This document shows, one piece after another, positions 16,317 through 24,400 of a stretch of 64,000 bases of DNA. The notes below the pieces were generated by a model. The model did no database searches. It had not been told where the DNA came from and worked only from the letters and a program-made list of their open reading frames with translations. The position numbers and the translations under genes are program-made. The stretch spans positions 124,001 to 188,000 of the forward strand of contig NZ_JADBEB010000001.1 in assembly GCF_014874095.1 (NCBI RefSeq), written 5' to 3'. Within the stretch, counting starts at the first letter, position 1; each line of letters starts with the position of its first letter. This DNA is from Plantactinospora soyae. GTDB taxonomy: Bacteria > Actinomycetota > Actinomycetes > Mycobacteriales > Micromonosporaceae.

Positions 16317-17525
16317 ATGTCACTGGCCGACCTGGTAGGACTCGCCCCGGACGCGCTGCGCGACCCGGGCCCCGTCTACGACGAACTACGGGCGAAAGGC
16401 GTGCATTTCGCCCCGGAAGTGAACGCGTACGTGGTGGCGAGCCACGAGGATGTCGGGCGCGTACTGCGGGACGCCAAGCGGTTCTCCTCAACGATTACTG
16501 TCGGAAATCCGCCACCATCGCCCACCGACGACCCCAACCGGCTACGCCCGCTGCTGCTGCTCTCCGACGACCCGGTGCACGCCACCCGACGCTCCATCGT
16601 CAACCGCGCCTTCACCCCGTCCCAGGTACGCAGCTGGGAACCGGTCGTCCGGCGGATCGCCGTACAGCACGTCGAGGCGCTGCGCGACGCCGGTGACGTC
16701 GACCTGGTCGAACGGATCGCCGCACCCCTGCCGGTACGGGTGATCAGCGCGCTGCTCGGCGTACCCGCCGACGACGTGGACCAGTTCCGGAGCTGGTCCG
16801 AGGAGATCACCAACTCGCTGGGCGGGCACGGCGGCGACCCGGAGAAGCGGGCACGGGTGCAGCGCGAGTTCACCGGTTACATGGACGCGCTGATCAGCCG
16901 GCACAGCGGCGAAGCCGGCGACGACGTCCTGTCGACCATCGTGGCGGCGGACCGGGCCGGTGAACTCACCCGACGCGAGGCGATCAGCTTCACCATCGAA
17001 CTGCTGATCGCCGGCAACATCACCACCACGCACCACCTGGCCAGCAGCATCAAACTGCTGGCCGAGACGCCCGGCCTCGCCGACCGGCTGCGGGCCGAAC
17101 CGGCACTGATCCCCCGGTTCATCGAGGAGTCGCTGCGGCTCGAATCGCCGATCCAGGGCTTCTACCGGCTCGCCCTCGAAGACTCGGTGGTCGGCGGCAC
17201 CGAGATCCCGGCCGGCTCCCGGCTGCTGGTGCTCTACCAGGCGGCCAACCGTGACCCCGCCGCCTGGGAACAGTGCCCGCACCTCAAGCTCGACCGGAGC
17301 AACGCCGCCGCACACCTGGCCTTCGGCAAGGGGCCGCACGCCTGCATCGGCTCCTCGCTGGCCCGGCTGGAGGGCATCGTGGTGATCGAGACACTGCTCG
17401 ACCGGCTCGCCGAGATCACCCTGCTCACCCCGGCGGACGAGGTGCCGTACCTGGCCAGCTTCATCAACCACGGCCCGACCTCGCTGCCGGCCAAGCTGGT
17501 GTTCACGCCATCGGCGGCGGCCTGA
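16317..17525 (+). CDS. Cytochrome P450
   Basis: A soluble bacterial P450 (402 residues). The heme-binding loop FGKGPHACIG with its Cys ligand is at about residues 335-345, the I-helix is LLIAGNITTTHH, the K-helix ExxR is in EESLRLESP, and LLLSDDPVHATRR is the C-helix region. It should insert oxygen into, or O-demethylate, a small hydrophobic substrate. The ATG at 16317 follows GGGAGAT. Its stop overlaps the ferredoxin start (TGATG), and a reductase gene follows, so the operon encodes a complete class I system. Position next to IclR and ring-cleavage genes suggests it makes the phenolic substrate of the island, for instance by demethylating a methoxybenzoate; that is inference. Confidence 0.95.
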   Translation: MSLADLVGLAPDALRDPGPVYDELRAKGVHFAPEVNAYVVASHEDVGRVLRDAKRFSSTITVGNPPPSPTDDPNRLRPLLLLSDDPVHATRRSIVNRAFTPSQVRSWEPVVRRIAVQHVEALRDAGDVDLVERIAAPLPVRVISALLGVPADDVDQFRSWSEEITNSLGGHGGDPEKRARVQREFTGYMDALISRHSGEAGDDVLSTIVAADRAGELTRREAISFTIELLIAGNITTTHHLASSIKLLAETPGLADRLRAEPALIPRFIEESLRLESPIQGFYRLALEDSVVGGTEIPAGSRLLVLYQAANRDPAAWEQCPHLKLDRSNAAAHLAFGKGPHACIGSSLARLEGIVVIETLLDRLAEITLLTPADEVPYLASFINHGPTSLPAKLVFTPSAAA

Positions 17526-17722
17526 TGGCCCTGCGGGTACACGTCGACCGGGACCACTGCGAGCTGCACGGCCAGTGCGTCGAACGGCTTCCGGCGGTGT
17601 TCCGGTTCACCGACGCGGGCGACCTCGACCACCTGACCGAGGCCGGCGACGACCTCGCCGACGACCTGGCAGACGCCCAGTTCCTCTGCCCGACCCAGGC
17701 CATCGAGGTCGGCCCGGCGTGA
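17525..17722 (+). CDS. P450-partner ferredoxin with CxxHxxC cluster motif
   Basis: A 65-residue single-cluster ferredoxin that passes electrons to the P450. The ligand pattern is C12-x2-H15-x2-C18 with C55-P, so the usual second Cys is His. Such P450-linked ferredoxins in mycobacteria and other actinobacteria bind [3Fe-4S] or a His-ligated [4Fe-4S] cluster. The start overlaps the P450 stop and its own stop overlaps the first reductase GTG (GTGA). Confidence 0.92.
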   Translation: MALRVHVDRDHCELHGQCVERLPAVFRFTDAGDLDHLTEAGDDLADDLADAQFLCPTQAIEVGPA

Positions 17723-17793
17723 GCCCCGGCGAGCGGAGTCGGCCCGGCGTGAGCCCCGGCGAGCGGAGTCGGCCCGGCGTGAGCCCCGGCGAG
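17711..17793 (+). repeat. 30-bp tandem repeat over the ferredoxin/reductase junction
   Basis: Units at 17711-17740 and 17741-17770 are identical and a third, truncated one runs to 17793. Each contains GGCCCGGCGTGAGCCCCGGC, so the GTGA stop/start junction has been copied and offers three in-frame GTG starts (17719, 17749, 17779) for the reductase. Confidence 0.9.
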
Positions 17794-19005
17794 GCCGACG
17801 GCGCTCCCGGCCGGGTGGTCGTGGTCGGCGCGTCACTGGCCGGGGTCCGGACCGCGCTGGGGCTGCGCCGGGCCGGGTTCACCGGAACGGTCACCCTGGT
17901 CGGCGCCGAGCCCTGGCTGCCGTACGACCGTCCGCCGCTGTCGAAGCAGGTACTGCTCGGCGAGTGGCCGGCGGACCGGACCCGACTGGCCAGCCCGGAA
18001 CAGCTCGCCGAACAGGGCATCGAGGTCCGGCTCGGCGACCCGGCAGACGCCCTCGACGAGCAGGGTCGGGCGGTACTGCTCGGCTCCGGCGCCCGGATCG
18101 ACTTCGACGCGCTGGTAGTGGCCACCGGAGCGGCGCCCCGCCCCTGGCCGTTCCCGACCCCGGCAACCGGGGTGTACGACCTGCGCCGGCTCGACGACGC
18201 GCTCGCGATCCGGGACGCGTTCGCCGGTACGCCTCGGGTGGTGGTGATCGGCGCCGGTTTCATCGGCACCGAACTCGCCTCGGCCGCCGCCCGGCGTGAC
18301 CTGTCGGTCGACGTGGTCGAACCGCAGCCCGTCCCGCTCGCCGCCCAGCTCGGTACGGTCGCCGGCGCCGCCCTGCTCGACCTGCACCGCCGGCACGGGG
18401 TGCGGTTCCATGCCGGACGCGGCGTGGTCGCCGTACGCGGGCGGGACCGGGTCGAGTCCGTCGAACTCGACGACGGCACGCTGCTCGACGCCGACCTGGT
18501 GGTGGTCGGGATCGGCGTACTGCCGAACACCGGCTGGCTGCGCGGCAGCTCGCTGGACCTGGCCGACGGGATCCGGTGTGCCGCCACCGGGGTCAGCACG
18601 ACGAATCCGGCGATCTGGGCGGTCGGCGACGTGGCCCGGTGGCCGGTCCCGGGAAGTGTCGAGCCGCGCCGGGTCGAGCACTGGACCAGCGCCGTCGAGC
18701 AGGCCGGGGTGGTCGCCTACAACCTGCTCCAGCCGCCGGGCGCCCGCCGGAGCGCCGCCGGAGTGCCGTACGTCTGGACCGACCACTACGGGCTCAAGGT
18801 GCAGCTCGTCGGGCTGGCGGCGGCCGACGACGAGACCACCGTCGTACACCGGTCACCGGACGGCGAGCGGTTCGTCGCCGTCCGGCACGCCGCAGACAGA
18901 GTCAGTGCGGCGCTGGCCTTCGGCATGCCGGAGACGCTGCCGAAGATCCGGGGTGCGGTCCGGTCCGGCGCCACGGTCGCGGAGGCCGCCGCGTTGTTCG
19001 GCTGA
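17719..19005 (+). CDS. FAD-dependent ferredoxin reductase
   Basis: A putidaredoxin-reductase-type flavoprotein (up to 428 residues) that moves electrons from NAD(P)H to the adjacent ferredoxin. It has an FAD-binding VVVGASLAGVRTALGLR, YDRPPLSKQ, an NAD-binding VVIGAGFIGTELASAAARR and the second FAD motif in WAVGDVARW. The C-terminal reductase_C domain (residues about 340-420) is complete. The first GTG (17719) overlaps the ferredoxin stop; GTG 17749 and 17779 lie in repeat copies and would only remove a repeated VSPGERSRPG leader. Confidence 0.93.
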   Translation: MSPGERSRPGVSPGERSRPGVSPGEADGAPGRVVVVGASLAGVRTALGLRRAGFTGTVTLVGAEPWLPYDRPPLSKQVLLGEWPADRTRLASPEQLAEQGIEVRLGDPADALDEQGRAVLLGSGARIDFDALVVATGAAPRPWPFPTPATGVYDLRRLDDALAIRDAFAGTPRVVVIGAGFIGTELASAAARRDLSVDVVEPQPVPLAAQLGTVAGAALLDLHRRHGVRFHAGRGVVAVRGRDRVESVELDDGTLLDADLVVVGIGVLPNTGWLRGSSLDLADGIRCAATGVSTTNPAIWAVGDVARWPVPGSVEPRRVEHWTSAVEQAGVVAYNLLQPPGARRSAAGVPYVWTDHYGLKVQLVGLAAADDETTVVHRSPDGERFVAVRHAADRVSAALAFGMPETLPKIRGAVRSGATVAEAAALFG

Positions 19006-19126
19006 TCGGGTACGAACTCCGACCGGCACCGCCCCGGCCGGTCCGACGGAAATGCGTTGATCCGGTGTCACCGGCCCGGTTACCGTGCGCGCACCTTCGG
19101 GTACGAGCGTGGGAAGCGGGGCTGAC

Positions 19127-20401
19127 GTGGCGGGTACGGCCATCGACTCCGGTACCGACCCGCCCGGCCTGGGCGGACTGGGGCTGTTACGGCGTAACCG
19201 AGCCTTCCGGACGCTCTGGTCGGCCCGGGTCATCTCGTACGCCGGTGACTCGCTGAGCCTGGTCGCGCTGATGCTGCACGTGGCGGAGAGCACCGGCCAG
19301 GCGTTCGCGATCGCGTTGCTGCTGCTCGTCGGCGACTTCGCGCCGGCACTGCTCGGCCCGCTCACCGGTGCGCTCAGCGATCGGTTCGACCTGCGACGCG
19401 TGATGATCGGCGCCGAACTGGTCCAGGGTGGGGTGCTGCTGCTGATCGCCGTACTCCTGCCACCGCTGCCGGTGCTGCTGGCGCTGGTGGCGGTCCGGGC
19501 GATCGCCGGGCAGGTGTTCCAGCCGGCCTCCCGGGCCGCGGTGCCGGCGCTGGTCCGCGACCGGGACCTGGAGTCGGCCAACGCCGGCATCGGGTTCGGC
19601 ACCAACGGCGGGGAGGCGATCGGACCGCTGCTCGCGGCGGCGCTGTTCCCGCTGGTCGGCGTACGCGGGGTGCTGTTGGTCGACGCCGTCTCGTTCCTGC
19701 TCTCGGCGGTCCTGCTCAGCTCGCTGCCCGGTCTGCCGGCGGCCCCGGCCGACGGCGCGGCGCGCGGGTCGCTGCTCCGGGACGCGCGGGCGGGCCTGGG
19801 CTACCTCTGGTCGACCCCGATCGTCCGGACGATCCTGCTGGGTTTCTGCGCCGTCGTGGCGTTCAACGGTGTCGACGACGTCGCCCTGGTGCTCCTGGCC
19901 ACCGACACCTTCCGGGCCGGAAACTCGGCGGTCGGGCTGCTGCTCGGCGCGGTCGGGATCGGGCTGTTCGCCGGCTACCTGCTGCTGGCCCGGTACGGAG
20001 TACGCGCGCACATGGCCGGACTGCTGATCGCCGGGTTCGCGGTCAGCAGTGTCGGGAACCTGCTCACCGGACTGGCCTGGGCGGTCGGCGCGGCCCTCCT
20101 GTTGCAGGCGGTACGCGGACTCGGCATCGCGGCCATGGACGTCGCCACCAACACGCTGCTGCAACGGGCCGTACCCGAACGGATGCTCGGCCGGGTCTTC
20201 GGCAACCTGTACGGCGCGGTCGGGGTGGCCGCCGCGCTGTCCTACCTGGGTGGCGCCCTACTGCTCGACGCCACCTCGGCCCCGACCACCCTGCTGGTCG
20301 CCGGGGCCGGCGGCACGCTGGCCACCATCGTCACCGCCTGGGCGCTGCACCGGAGTTGGCACCGGGCCGCCGGCTCCGCGCAGCCGGATCAGCGGACGTA
20401 G
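19127..20401 (+). CDS. MFS transporter (12-TM, MDR/enterobactin-exporter-like group)
   Basis: A major-facilitator membrane protein of about 424 residues with roughly twelve hydrophobic segments, the first beginning after NRAFRTLWSARVISYAGDSLS. The loop 2-3 signature is present as GALSDRFDLRRVMIG. It resembles exporters of the EntS/macrolide group, so efflux is more likely than uptake. GTG 19127 is chosen; in-frame GTG codons at 19085 and 19109 would add a short polar leader. It lies 120 bp after the P450 operon on the same strand and could be co-transcribed, though no coupling is seen. Confidence 0.88.
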   Translation: MAGTAIDSGTDPPGLGGLGLLRRNRAFRTLWSARVISYAGDSLSLVALMLHVAESTGQAFAIALLLLVGDFAPALLGPLTGALSDRFDLRRVMIGAELVQGGVLLLIAVLLPPLPVLLALVAVRAIAGQVFQPASRAAVPALVRDRDLESANAGIGFGTNGGEAIGPLLAAALFPLVGVRGVLLVDAVSFLLSAVLLSSLPGLPAAPADGAARGSLLRDARAGLGYLWSTPIVRTILLGFCAVVAFNGVDDVALVLLATDTFRAGNSAVGLLLGAVGIGLFAGYLLLARYGVRAHMAGLLIAGFAVSSVGNLLTGLAWAVGAALLLQAVRGLGIAAMDVATNTLLQRAVPERMLGRVFGNLYGAVGVAAALSYLGGALLLDATSAPTTLLVAGAGGTLATIVTAWALHRSWHRAAGSAQPDQRT

Positions 20402-20457
20402 CGGCCGCTGGTCCGGCCGTCGCCGGAGCGGATCCTGGTCCATTCGCGGCTCGGCAC

Positions 20458-20489
20458 TTGACCTGGACCCCGGGGGCCGGGTTTAGCGT
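20458..20489 (+). promoter_or_regulatory. MerR-type promoter/operator
   Basis: A -35-like TTGACC (20458-20463) and a -10-like TAGCGT (20484-20489) are separated by a long 20-bp spacer (18 bp if TTTAGC is the -10). The spacer holds an imperfect dyad, ACCTGGACCC against GGGGGCCGGGT. Long spacers with a dyad are the hallmark of MerR-activated promoters, and the -10 lies 6 bp before the MerR start, so the gene probably regulates itself, possibly as a leaderless transcript. Confidence 0.65.
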
Positions 20490-20495
20490 CGAGGG

Positions 20496-21461
20496 GTGCG
20501 AGCAGGAGAGTTGGCCCGGGTGGCCGAGGTGACGGTCCGGGCGTTGCGGTACTACGAGAAGGTCGGCCTGGTGGTTCCGGTCCGGCTGCCGAACGGCTAC
20601 CGGGACTACGACCCGGTGGCGGTCCGCCAGGTGCGCGAGATCCGGGAGCTGACCAGCCTGGGGCTGTCGGTCGAGGAGACCCGGCCGTTCGTCGAGTGTC
20701 TGGCCAGCGGGCACGGCTCGGGTGACGAGTGCCCGGCGTCGCTGGCGGCGTACCGGCACGCGATCGACGAACTGTCCGTGCGGATCGTCCGGTTGACGCA
20801 GCGCCGGGACGCGCTGGCCGGACACCTGCGGGCCGCCGCCGAACGATCGATACCGAAAGGCGTGCAGCCCTTCTCCGCCGGTTACGGGCTCGACGGCCGA
20901 CCGGTCCGGTGTGACCCGCCGATCCCGTCCGACGACGGGACGGCGGACCGGTTGGCCGGGGTACGGCTGCCGAACGTGACACTGCCGGCCAGCGACGGCT
21001 CGACGGTCGCCCTGACGGCGTTGGGCGCCGGACGGACCGTGCTGTACGTCTATCCGCTCACCGGTCGCCCCGGCGTGGACCTGCCGGAGGGCTGGGACAC
21101 CATCCCCGGGGCCCGGGGCTGCACGGCCGAGGCGTGTGGGTTCCGCGATCATCACGAGGAACTGGTCGGCGCCGGCGCGGCCCGGGTCTACGGCCTCTCC
21201 TCGCAACCCGGCCACTACCAGCGGGAAGTGGTCGATCGGCTGCGCCTGCCGTTCACCATGCTCGCCGATCCGGAGTTCGCGGTACGCGACGCGCTGCGGC
21301 TGCCGACCTTCCCCGCCGGTGGGTTGACGCTGTACCGGCGACTGACGATGATCGTCAGCCGGGGTGTGATCGAGCACGTCTTCTATCCGGTGTACCCGCC
21401 GGCCCAGCACGCCTTCGAGGTCCTCGACTGGCTACGGACCCATCCGGAAAGTACAGAGTGA
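20496..21461 (+). CDS. MerR regulator fused to a peroxiredoxin (AhpC/BCP-like) domain
   Basis: A 321-residue two-domain protein. Residues 1-75 are a MerR winged helix (RVAEVTVRALRYYEKVGL, NGYRDYD) followed by a dimerisation helix to about 120, with Cys68 and Cys79. Residues 150-318 are a thioredoxin-fold redoxin domain: RLPNVTLPASDG, the strand VLYVYPLTG, then GCTAEACGFRDHH, matching the BCP/PrxQ active site with peroxidatic Cys209 and resolving Cys214, and LADPEFAVRDALRLPTF. The Pro usually just before the peroxidatic region is shifted (IPGARGC). The natural reading is a one-protein peroxide or electrophile sensor. GTG 20496 is the only good start. Confidence 0.88.
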   Translation: MRAGELARVAEVTVRALRYYEKVGLVVPVRLPNGYRDYDPVAVRQVREIRELTSLGLSVEETRPFVECLASGHGSGDECPASLAAYRHAIDELSVRIVRLTQRRDALAGHLRAAAERSIPKGVQPFSAGYGLDGRPVRCDPPIPSDDGTADRLAGVRLPNVTLPASDGSTVALTALGAGRTVLYVYPLTGRPGVDLPEGWDTIPGARGCTAEACGFRDHHEELVGAGAARVYGLSSQPGHYQREVVDRLRLPFTMLADPEFAVRDALRLPTFPAGGLTLYRRLTMIVSRGVIEHVFYPVYPPAQHAFEVLDWLRTHPESTE

Positions 21462-21632
21462 GTACCGCTACCAACGGCGACGCGGAGGTGGATCTGAGGT
21501 GTGCCGAGACGGCGGGAGCGGTCGCCGTACACGCCCGCTGGGGCAGCACGACCGAGGCGCTGGCAGGCTTTCCATGGGTGGCTCACCGACCAGCCCACGT
21601 CGTCGACCTGCTTCCGCCTTAGGAGACCCCTG

Positions 21633-22139
21633 TTGATCAGCACCACTCCCCTCGGCCAGGACGACCGCGCGAGCTGGGAACGGCTCTTCGCCGGCTACAA
21701 CGCCTTCTACGGGCGGACCTGGCCGGCGTCCCGTTACGAGATCGCCTGGCGGGAGTTCCAGCGGGACGACCGGGTGCACGCGCTCGGGGCCCGGCTGGAC
21801 GGTCAGTTGGTCGGCATCACCCACTTCCTCGTACACGCCAGCACCACCTCGCCCGACGTCTGTTACCTCCAGGACCTGTTCACGGACCCGGACGCACGCG
21901 GCAGGGGCGTCGCCCGCGCACTGATCCACAGCGTGCGGGAGTGGGCCCGCCAACAGGGCTGCGATCGGCTGTACTGGCACACCCGGCAGGACAACCACAC
22001 CGCCCGCCGGCTCTACGACCAGATCACCGACAACCACGACTTCATCGTGTACGCGGTGCCGCTGGGCGGCTCGGACAACGCGGGTGCTCCCGTTACCGGT
22101 GACGCCAGTACCCGCGAACCCGACTCGCAGCCCTTCTGA
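21633..22139 (+). CDS. GNAT-family N-acetyltransferase
   Basis: A 168-residue single GNAT domain; it transfers an acetyl group from acetyl-CoA to an unknown amine. The acetyl-CoA-binding loop is in DLFTDPDARGRGVARALI (R/Q-x2-G-x-G/A type) and the C-terminal HTRQDNHTARRLYDQI segment is typical. The start is TTG 21633, six bases after an AGGAGA ribosome site (21621-21626); the longer frame back to 21501 lacks coding character. Confidence 0.88.
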   Translation: MISTTPLGQDDRASWERLFAGYNAFYGRTWPASRYEIAWREFQRDDRVHALGARLDGQLVGITHFLVHASTTSPDVCYLQDLFTDPDARGRGVARALIHSVREWARQQGCDRLYWHTRQDNHTARRLYDQITDNHDFIVYAVPLGGSDNAGAPVTGDASTREPDSQPF

Positions 22140-22160
22140 CCTGCGTAAAGTACATCCTCG

Positions 22161-23288
22161 ATGCCAGCTGAGCCGGGTCCCGGGCCACACCTGCCGGCCC
22201 AGGCGTCGGCACGCCAACCGATGCTCGGGCTGGCCGGACTGCTGGTGGTCGTACCGTTCTTCTTCCTGCTCGGCTTCGCCTTCGGTAGCGCGGAGGAGTC
22301 GTTGCTGGTACTCGGCCCGCTGACCACCTTCGCCCTGTCCGTGATCGCGACCATCGCCTTCTGGTGGCAGGACTGGCCGGGCAGCCGGCTCCGCGCCGGA
22401 TGGTCGGGCCTGACCGACACGCTGATCGTGATCGTGAGCGCGGTGGCCCTGACGATCCTCGGCCAGGCCGTGACCAGTCAGGTCGACCTGCATGGCGTCT
22501 TCGCCGCCGACCCCGGTCCCGGGCACCCGCCGACCTTCCCGGTGACCCTCGCGCTCGGTGCGGGCGCGTTCACGTTTCTCCTGCACCTGACCCTCGTCTG
22601 CGAGGGTTGGCCGATGCGCCGGCTCGGCTGGTTCTGGGGCGGTACGACGGCGCTGGTGGTGACGTACGGGCTGGCCGTGGCGGCGTACCTGCTGCTGGCG
22701 AACCTGGACGACGTACCGGCCGCGATGCGCGACGCCGAACGGCTGCGCAACCCCGGCGGGCCCGTTCCGGCGGCGCTGTACAGCGCGGCCCTGCTGATCC
22801 TGGGAGTGTGGCAGGTAGCGTTCTACGTCGCCCTGCGCGGCTGGCCGTTCACCCTGATCCGGCGGCGCGGCGTCCGGTTGGCGGCCGGCAACGCGGCGGT
22901 CGTCGCCGGTACCGCCGGAAGTTTCCTGCTTCTCTGGTCCGTCGCCGGCTGGGGGCCGGACCAGATGAACGCCGTCGGCGGTGTGGTGATCGCCAGCGGG
23001 CTGCTGGTCTCGATGCTCTTCGACGGCTGGCCCGCGAGCCGGCTCGGCCCGGCCGCGGCGCGGTTCTGCACGCTGCTGCTGATCGCCATCGTCGCGGTCC
23101 TGCTGTACGCGGCGCTGTCCGCCTATGCCGGGCAACTCCACTGGCGGCGGGCCAGTCCTGACGCCTGGGTGGCGCTCGCCGCGCTCAACTATCTCGCCCT
23201 CGGAATCGTCCTGCACGTCGCCGTCTGGCAGCGGTGGCCGGTGGTGCTCATCATGCGTCCAGCCGCCACGTCCGGCTCCGGTTCCTGA
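22161..23288 (+). CDS. Polytopic membrane protein with repeated GWP-type loops, function unknown
   Basis: A 375-residue protein with about ten hydrophobic segments. A short motif follows successive hydrophobic pairs: QDWPGSR, CEGWPMRR, LRGWPFT, FDGWPASR and WQRWPVV. Spacing is regular at roughly 60-75 residues, so the protein looks like five diverged copies of a two-helix unit. No catalytic motif or known family is recognised. A TAAAGT -10-like box close to the ATG suggests a leaderless transcript. Confidence 0.75.
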   Translation: MPAEPGPGPHLPAQASARQPMLGLAGLLVVVPFFFLLGFAFGSAEESLLVLGPLTTFALSVIATIAFWWQDWPGSRLRAGWSGLTDTLIVIVSAVALTILGQAVTSQVDLHGVFAADPGPGHPPTFPVTLALGAGAFTFLLHLTLVCEGWPMRRLGWFWGGTTALVVTYGLAVAAYLLLANLDDVPAAMRDAERLRNPGGPVPAALYSAALLILGVWQVAFYVALRGWPFTLIRRRGVRLAAGNAAVVAGTAGSFLLLWSVAGWGPDQMNAVGGVVIASGLLVSMLFDGWPASRLGPAAARFCTLLLIAIVAVLLYAALSAYAGQLHWRRASPDAWVALAALNYLALGIVLHVAVWQRWPVVLIMRPAATSGSGS

Positions 23289-23461
23289 TCGGCTGGAGCA
23301 GGCGCACGACCTACCGCGCTCCACATGACGGTCTTCGCGGTCGACGGCCAGTCCCCTCGGCGGTCTCTGCCAGCGTCCGAGCGCTTCTGCCCGCCTCCGG
23401 CCCGGTCTCTTCCCACCTCCGGGCGCTTCTTGCCGCGTCGGGCCCGACGGCCGGTGGATCC

Positions 23462-24271
23462 CTAGACGAACTGCCGGGACTCGGCGCCGCTCTCCGCGAT
23501 CCCACCGCCGTACTCCGGCGGAAGATCGGCACGGAGTCGGGCCAGTTCCGTCGGGGTGCCGATGCCGGCGCGGAGCTGCGGCTGTTCGGCGTACCGGCGG
23601 ATCGCCCCGGCGAGAAAGGCCGGCCGTACGTTCAGCATCCCGACCGGCAACTCGTCGGTACGCGGCGGACCCGCTTCCGGGTGCCAACCCCGACGGTAGA
23701 GCGTGAGCGATGAACCGGCCCGGGTCGGCGGTGGCGGTCCGCCCGGCGCCAGTTCGTCCCACGAGATGGTGACCCGGTGCCGAATCCGCTGGACGGTGAT
23801 CCCGGCCGGATCGAGTACGACGGTCGCGCGCCGGACGAAGGCCGTGGCCACCGCGACCGCGATGATCACCCCGAGCAGGCCGACCGGAACGATCGCGGAC
23901 TGCCAGTCGTCGAAGCCCAGCTGACCATCGGAGGTACGGGCGGCGCTCCCGATGAAGTTGCCGCCGACCCAGAGCAGCAGGATCGCCTGCGTTCCGGCAG
24001 TACGGGGAAAGGGCCCGACCACGAACCGGCGCGCCTCGGAGTCGACCTGAAACGCGGCGGGACGCAGCCGCAGCGGGCAGACGAACCGCGAGAAGACGAC
24101 GACCGGGACGCCCAGACTGACCGTGAACGCCAGGAGATACACCACGAAGCTCAGCCAGGAGGGTTCGAGCCGGTCTCGCAGCGGTTGCGCCCACAGGGTC
24201 GCCGTCAGTCCGCCCAGCAGCGCGCCGAAGCCGATCCCCACAGCGGCGACCCGGGCGACCCTGAGTGACAT
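23462..24271 (-). CDS. Membrane protein with PH-like C-terminal region, function unknown
   Basis: A 269-residue protein with four likely membrane helices (residues about 8-28, 40-62, 95-112 and 125-148) and a cytoplasmic region resembling bacterial PH domains (VLDPAGITVQRIRHRVTISWDEL). A second such element precedes helix 3 (FQVDSEARRFVVGPFP). It is convergent with the GWP-repeat protein gene; the 173 bp between them hold only C-rich imperfect direct repeats (23370-23450). Confidence 0.7.
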   Translation of the reverse strand: MSLRVARVAAVGIGFGALLGGLTATLWAQPLRDRLEPSWLSFVVYLLAFTVSLGVPVVVFSRFVCPLRLRPAAFQVDSEARRFVVGPFPRTAGTQAILLLWVGGNFIGSAARTSDGQLGFDDWQSAIVPVGLLGVIIAVAVATAFVRRATVVLDPAGITVQRIRHRVTISWDELAPGGPPPPTRAGSSLTLYRRGWHPEAGPPRTDELPVGMLNVRPAFLAGAIRRYAEQPQLRAGIGTPTELARLRADLPPEYGGGIAESGAESRQFV

Positions 24272-24355
24272 GACGACAGCATAGAGGCAATGGTCAATAC
24301 GACCGGTCCGTGCGTCCGTGCGGGGACGGGAGCGCCGACAGCCGGCGGAGTTAAT

Positions 24356-24400
24356 AGGGGCCCCTTCCTATGCAGAAAGCGATAAGAAGGGGCCCTTCCT
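24356..24400 (-). terminator. Hairpin, dispersed-repeat copy 2, 3' of the DsbA-like gene
   Basis: Right arm AAGAAGGGGCCCTTCCT (24384-24400) is identical to copy 1 and touches the stop codon of the DsbA-like gene. The left arm is diverged (13 of 17 positions match), so the core is GGGCCCCTTC. The loop keeps CAGAAAGCGAT. It closes the transporter run and is probably its terminator. Confidence 0.65.

Noticed and set aside
21468-24290. 940-codon minus-strand open frame across the GNAT and membrane-protein genes
   Set aside because: Antisense frame with Arg/Gln/Asp-rich nonsense; the plus-strand genes and the 23462-24271 minus-strand gene in another frame are the real ones.
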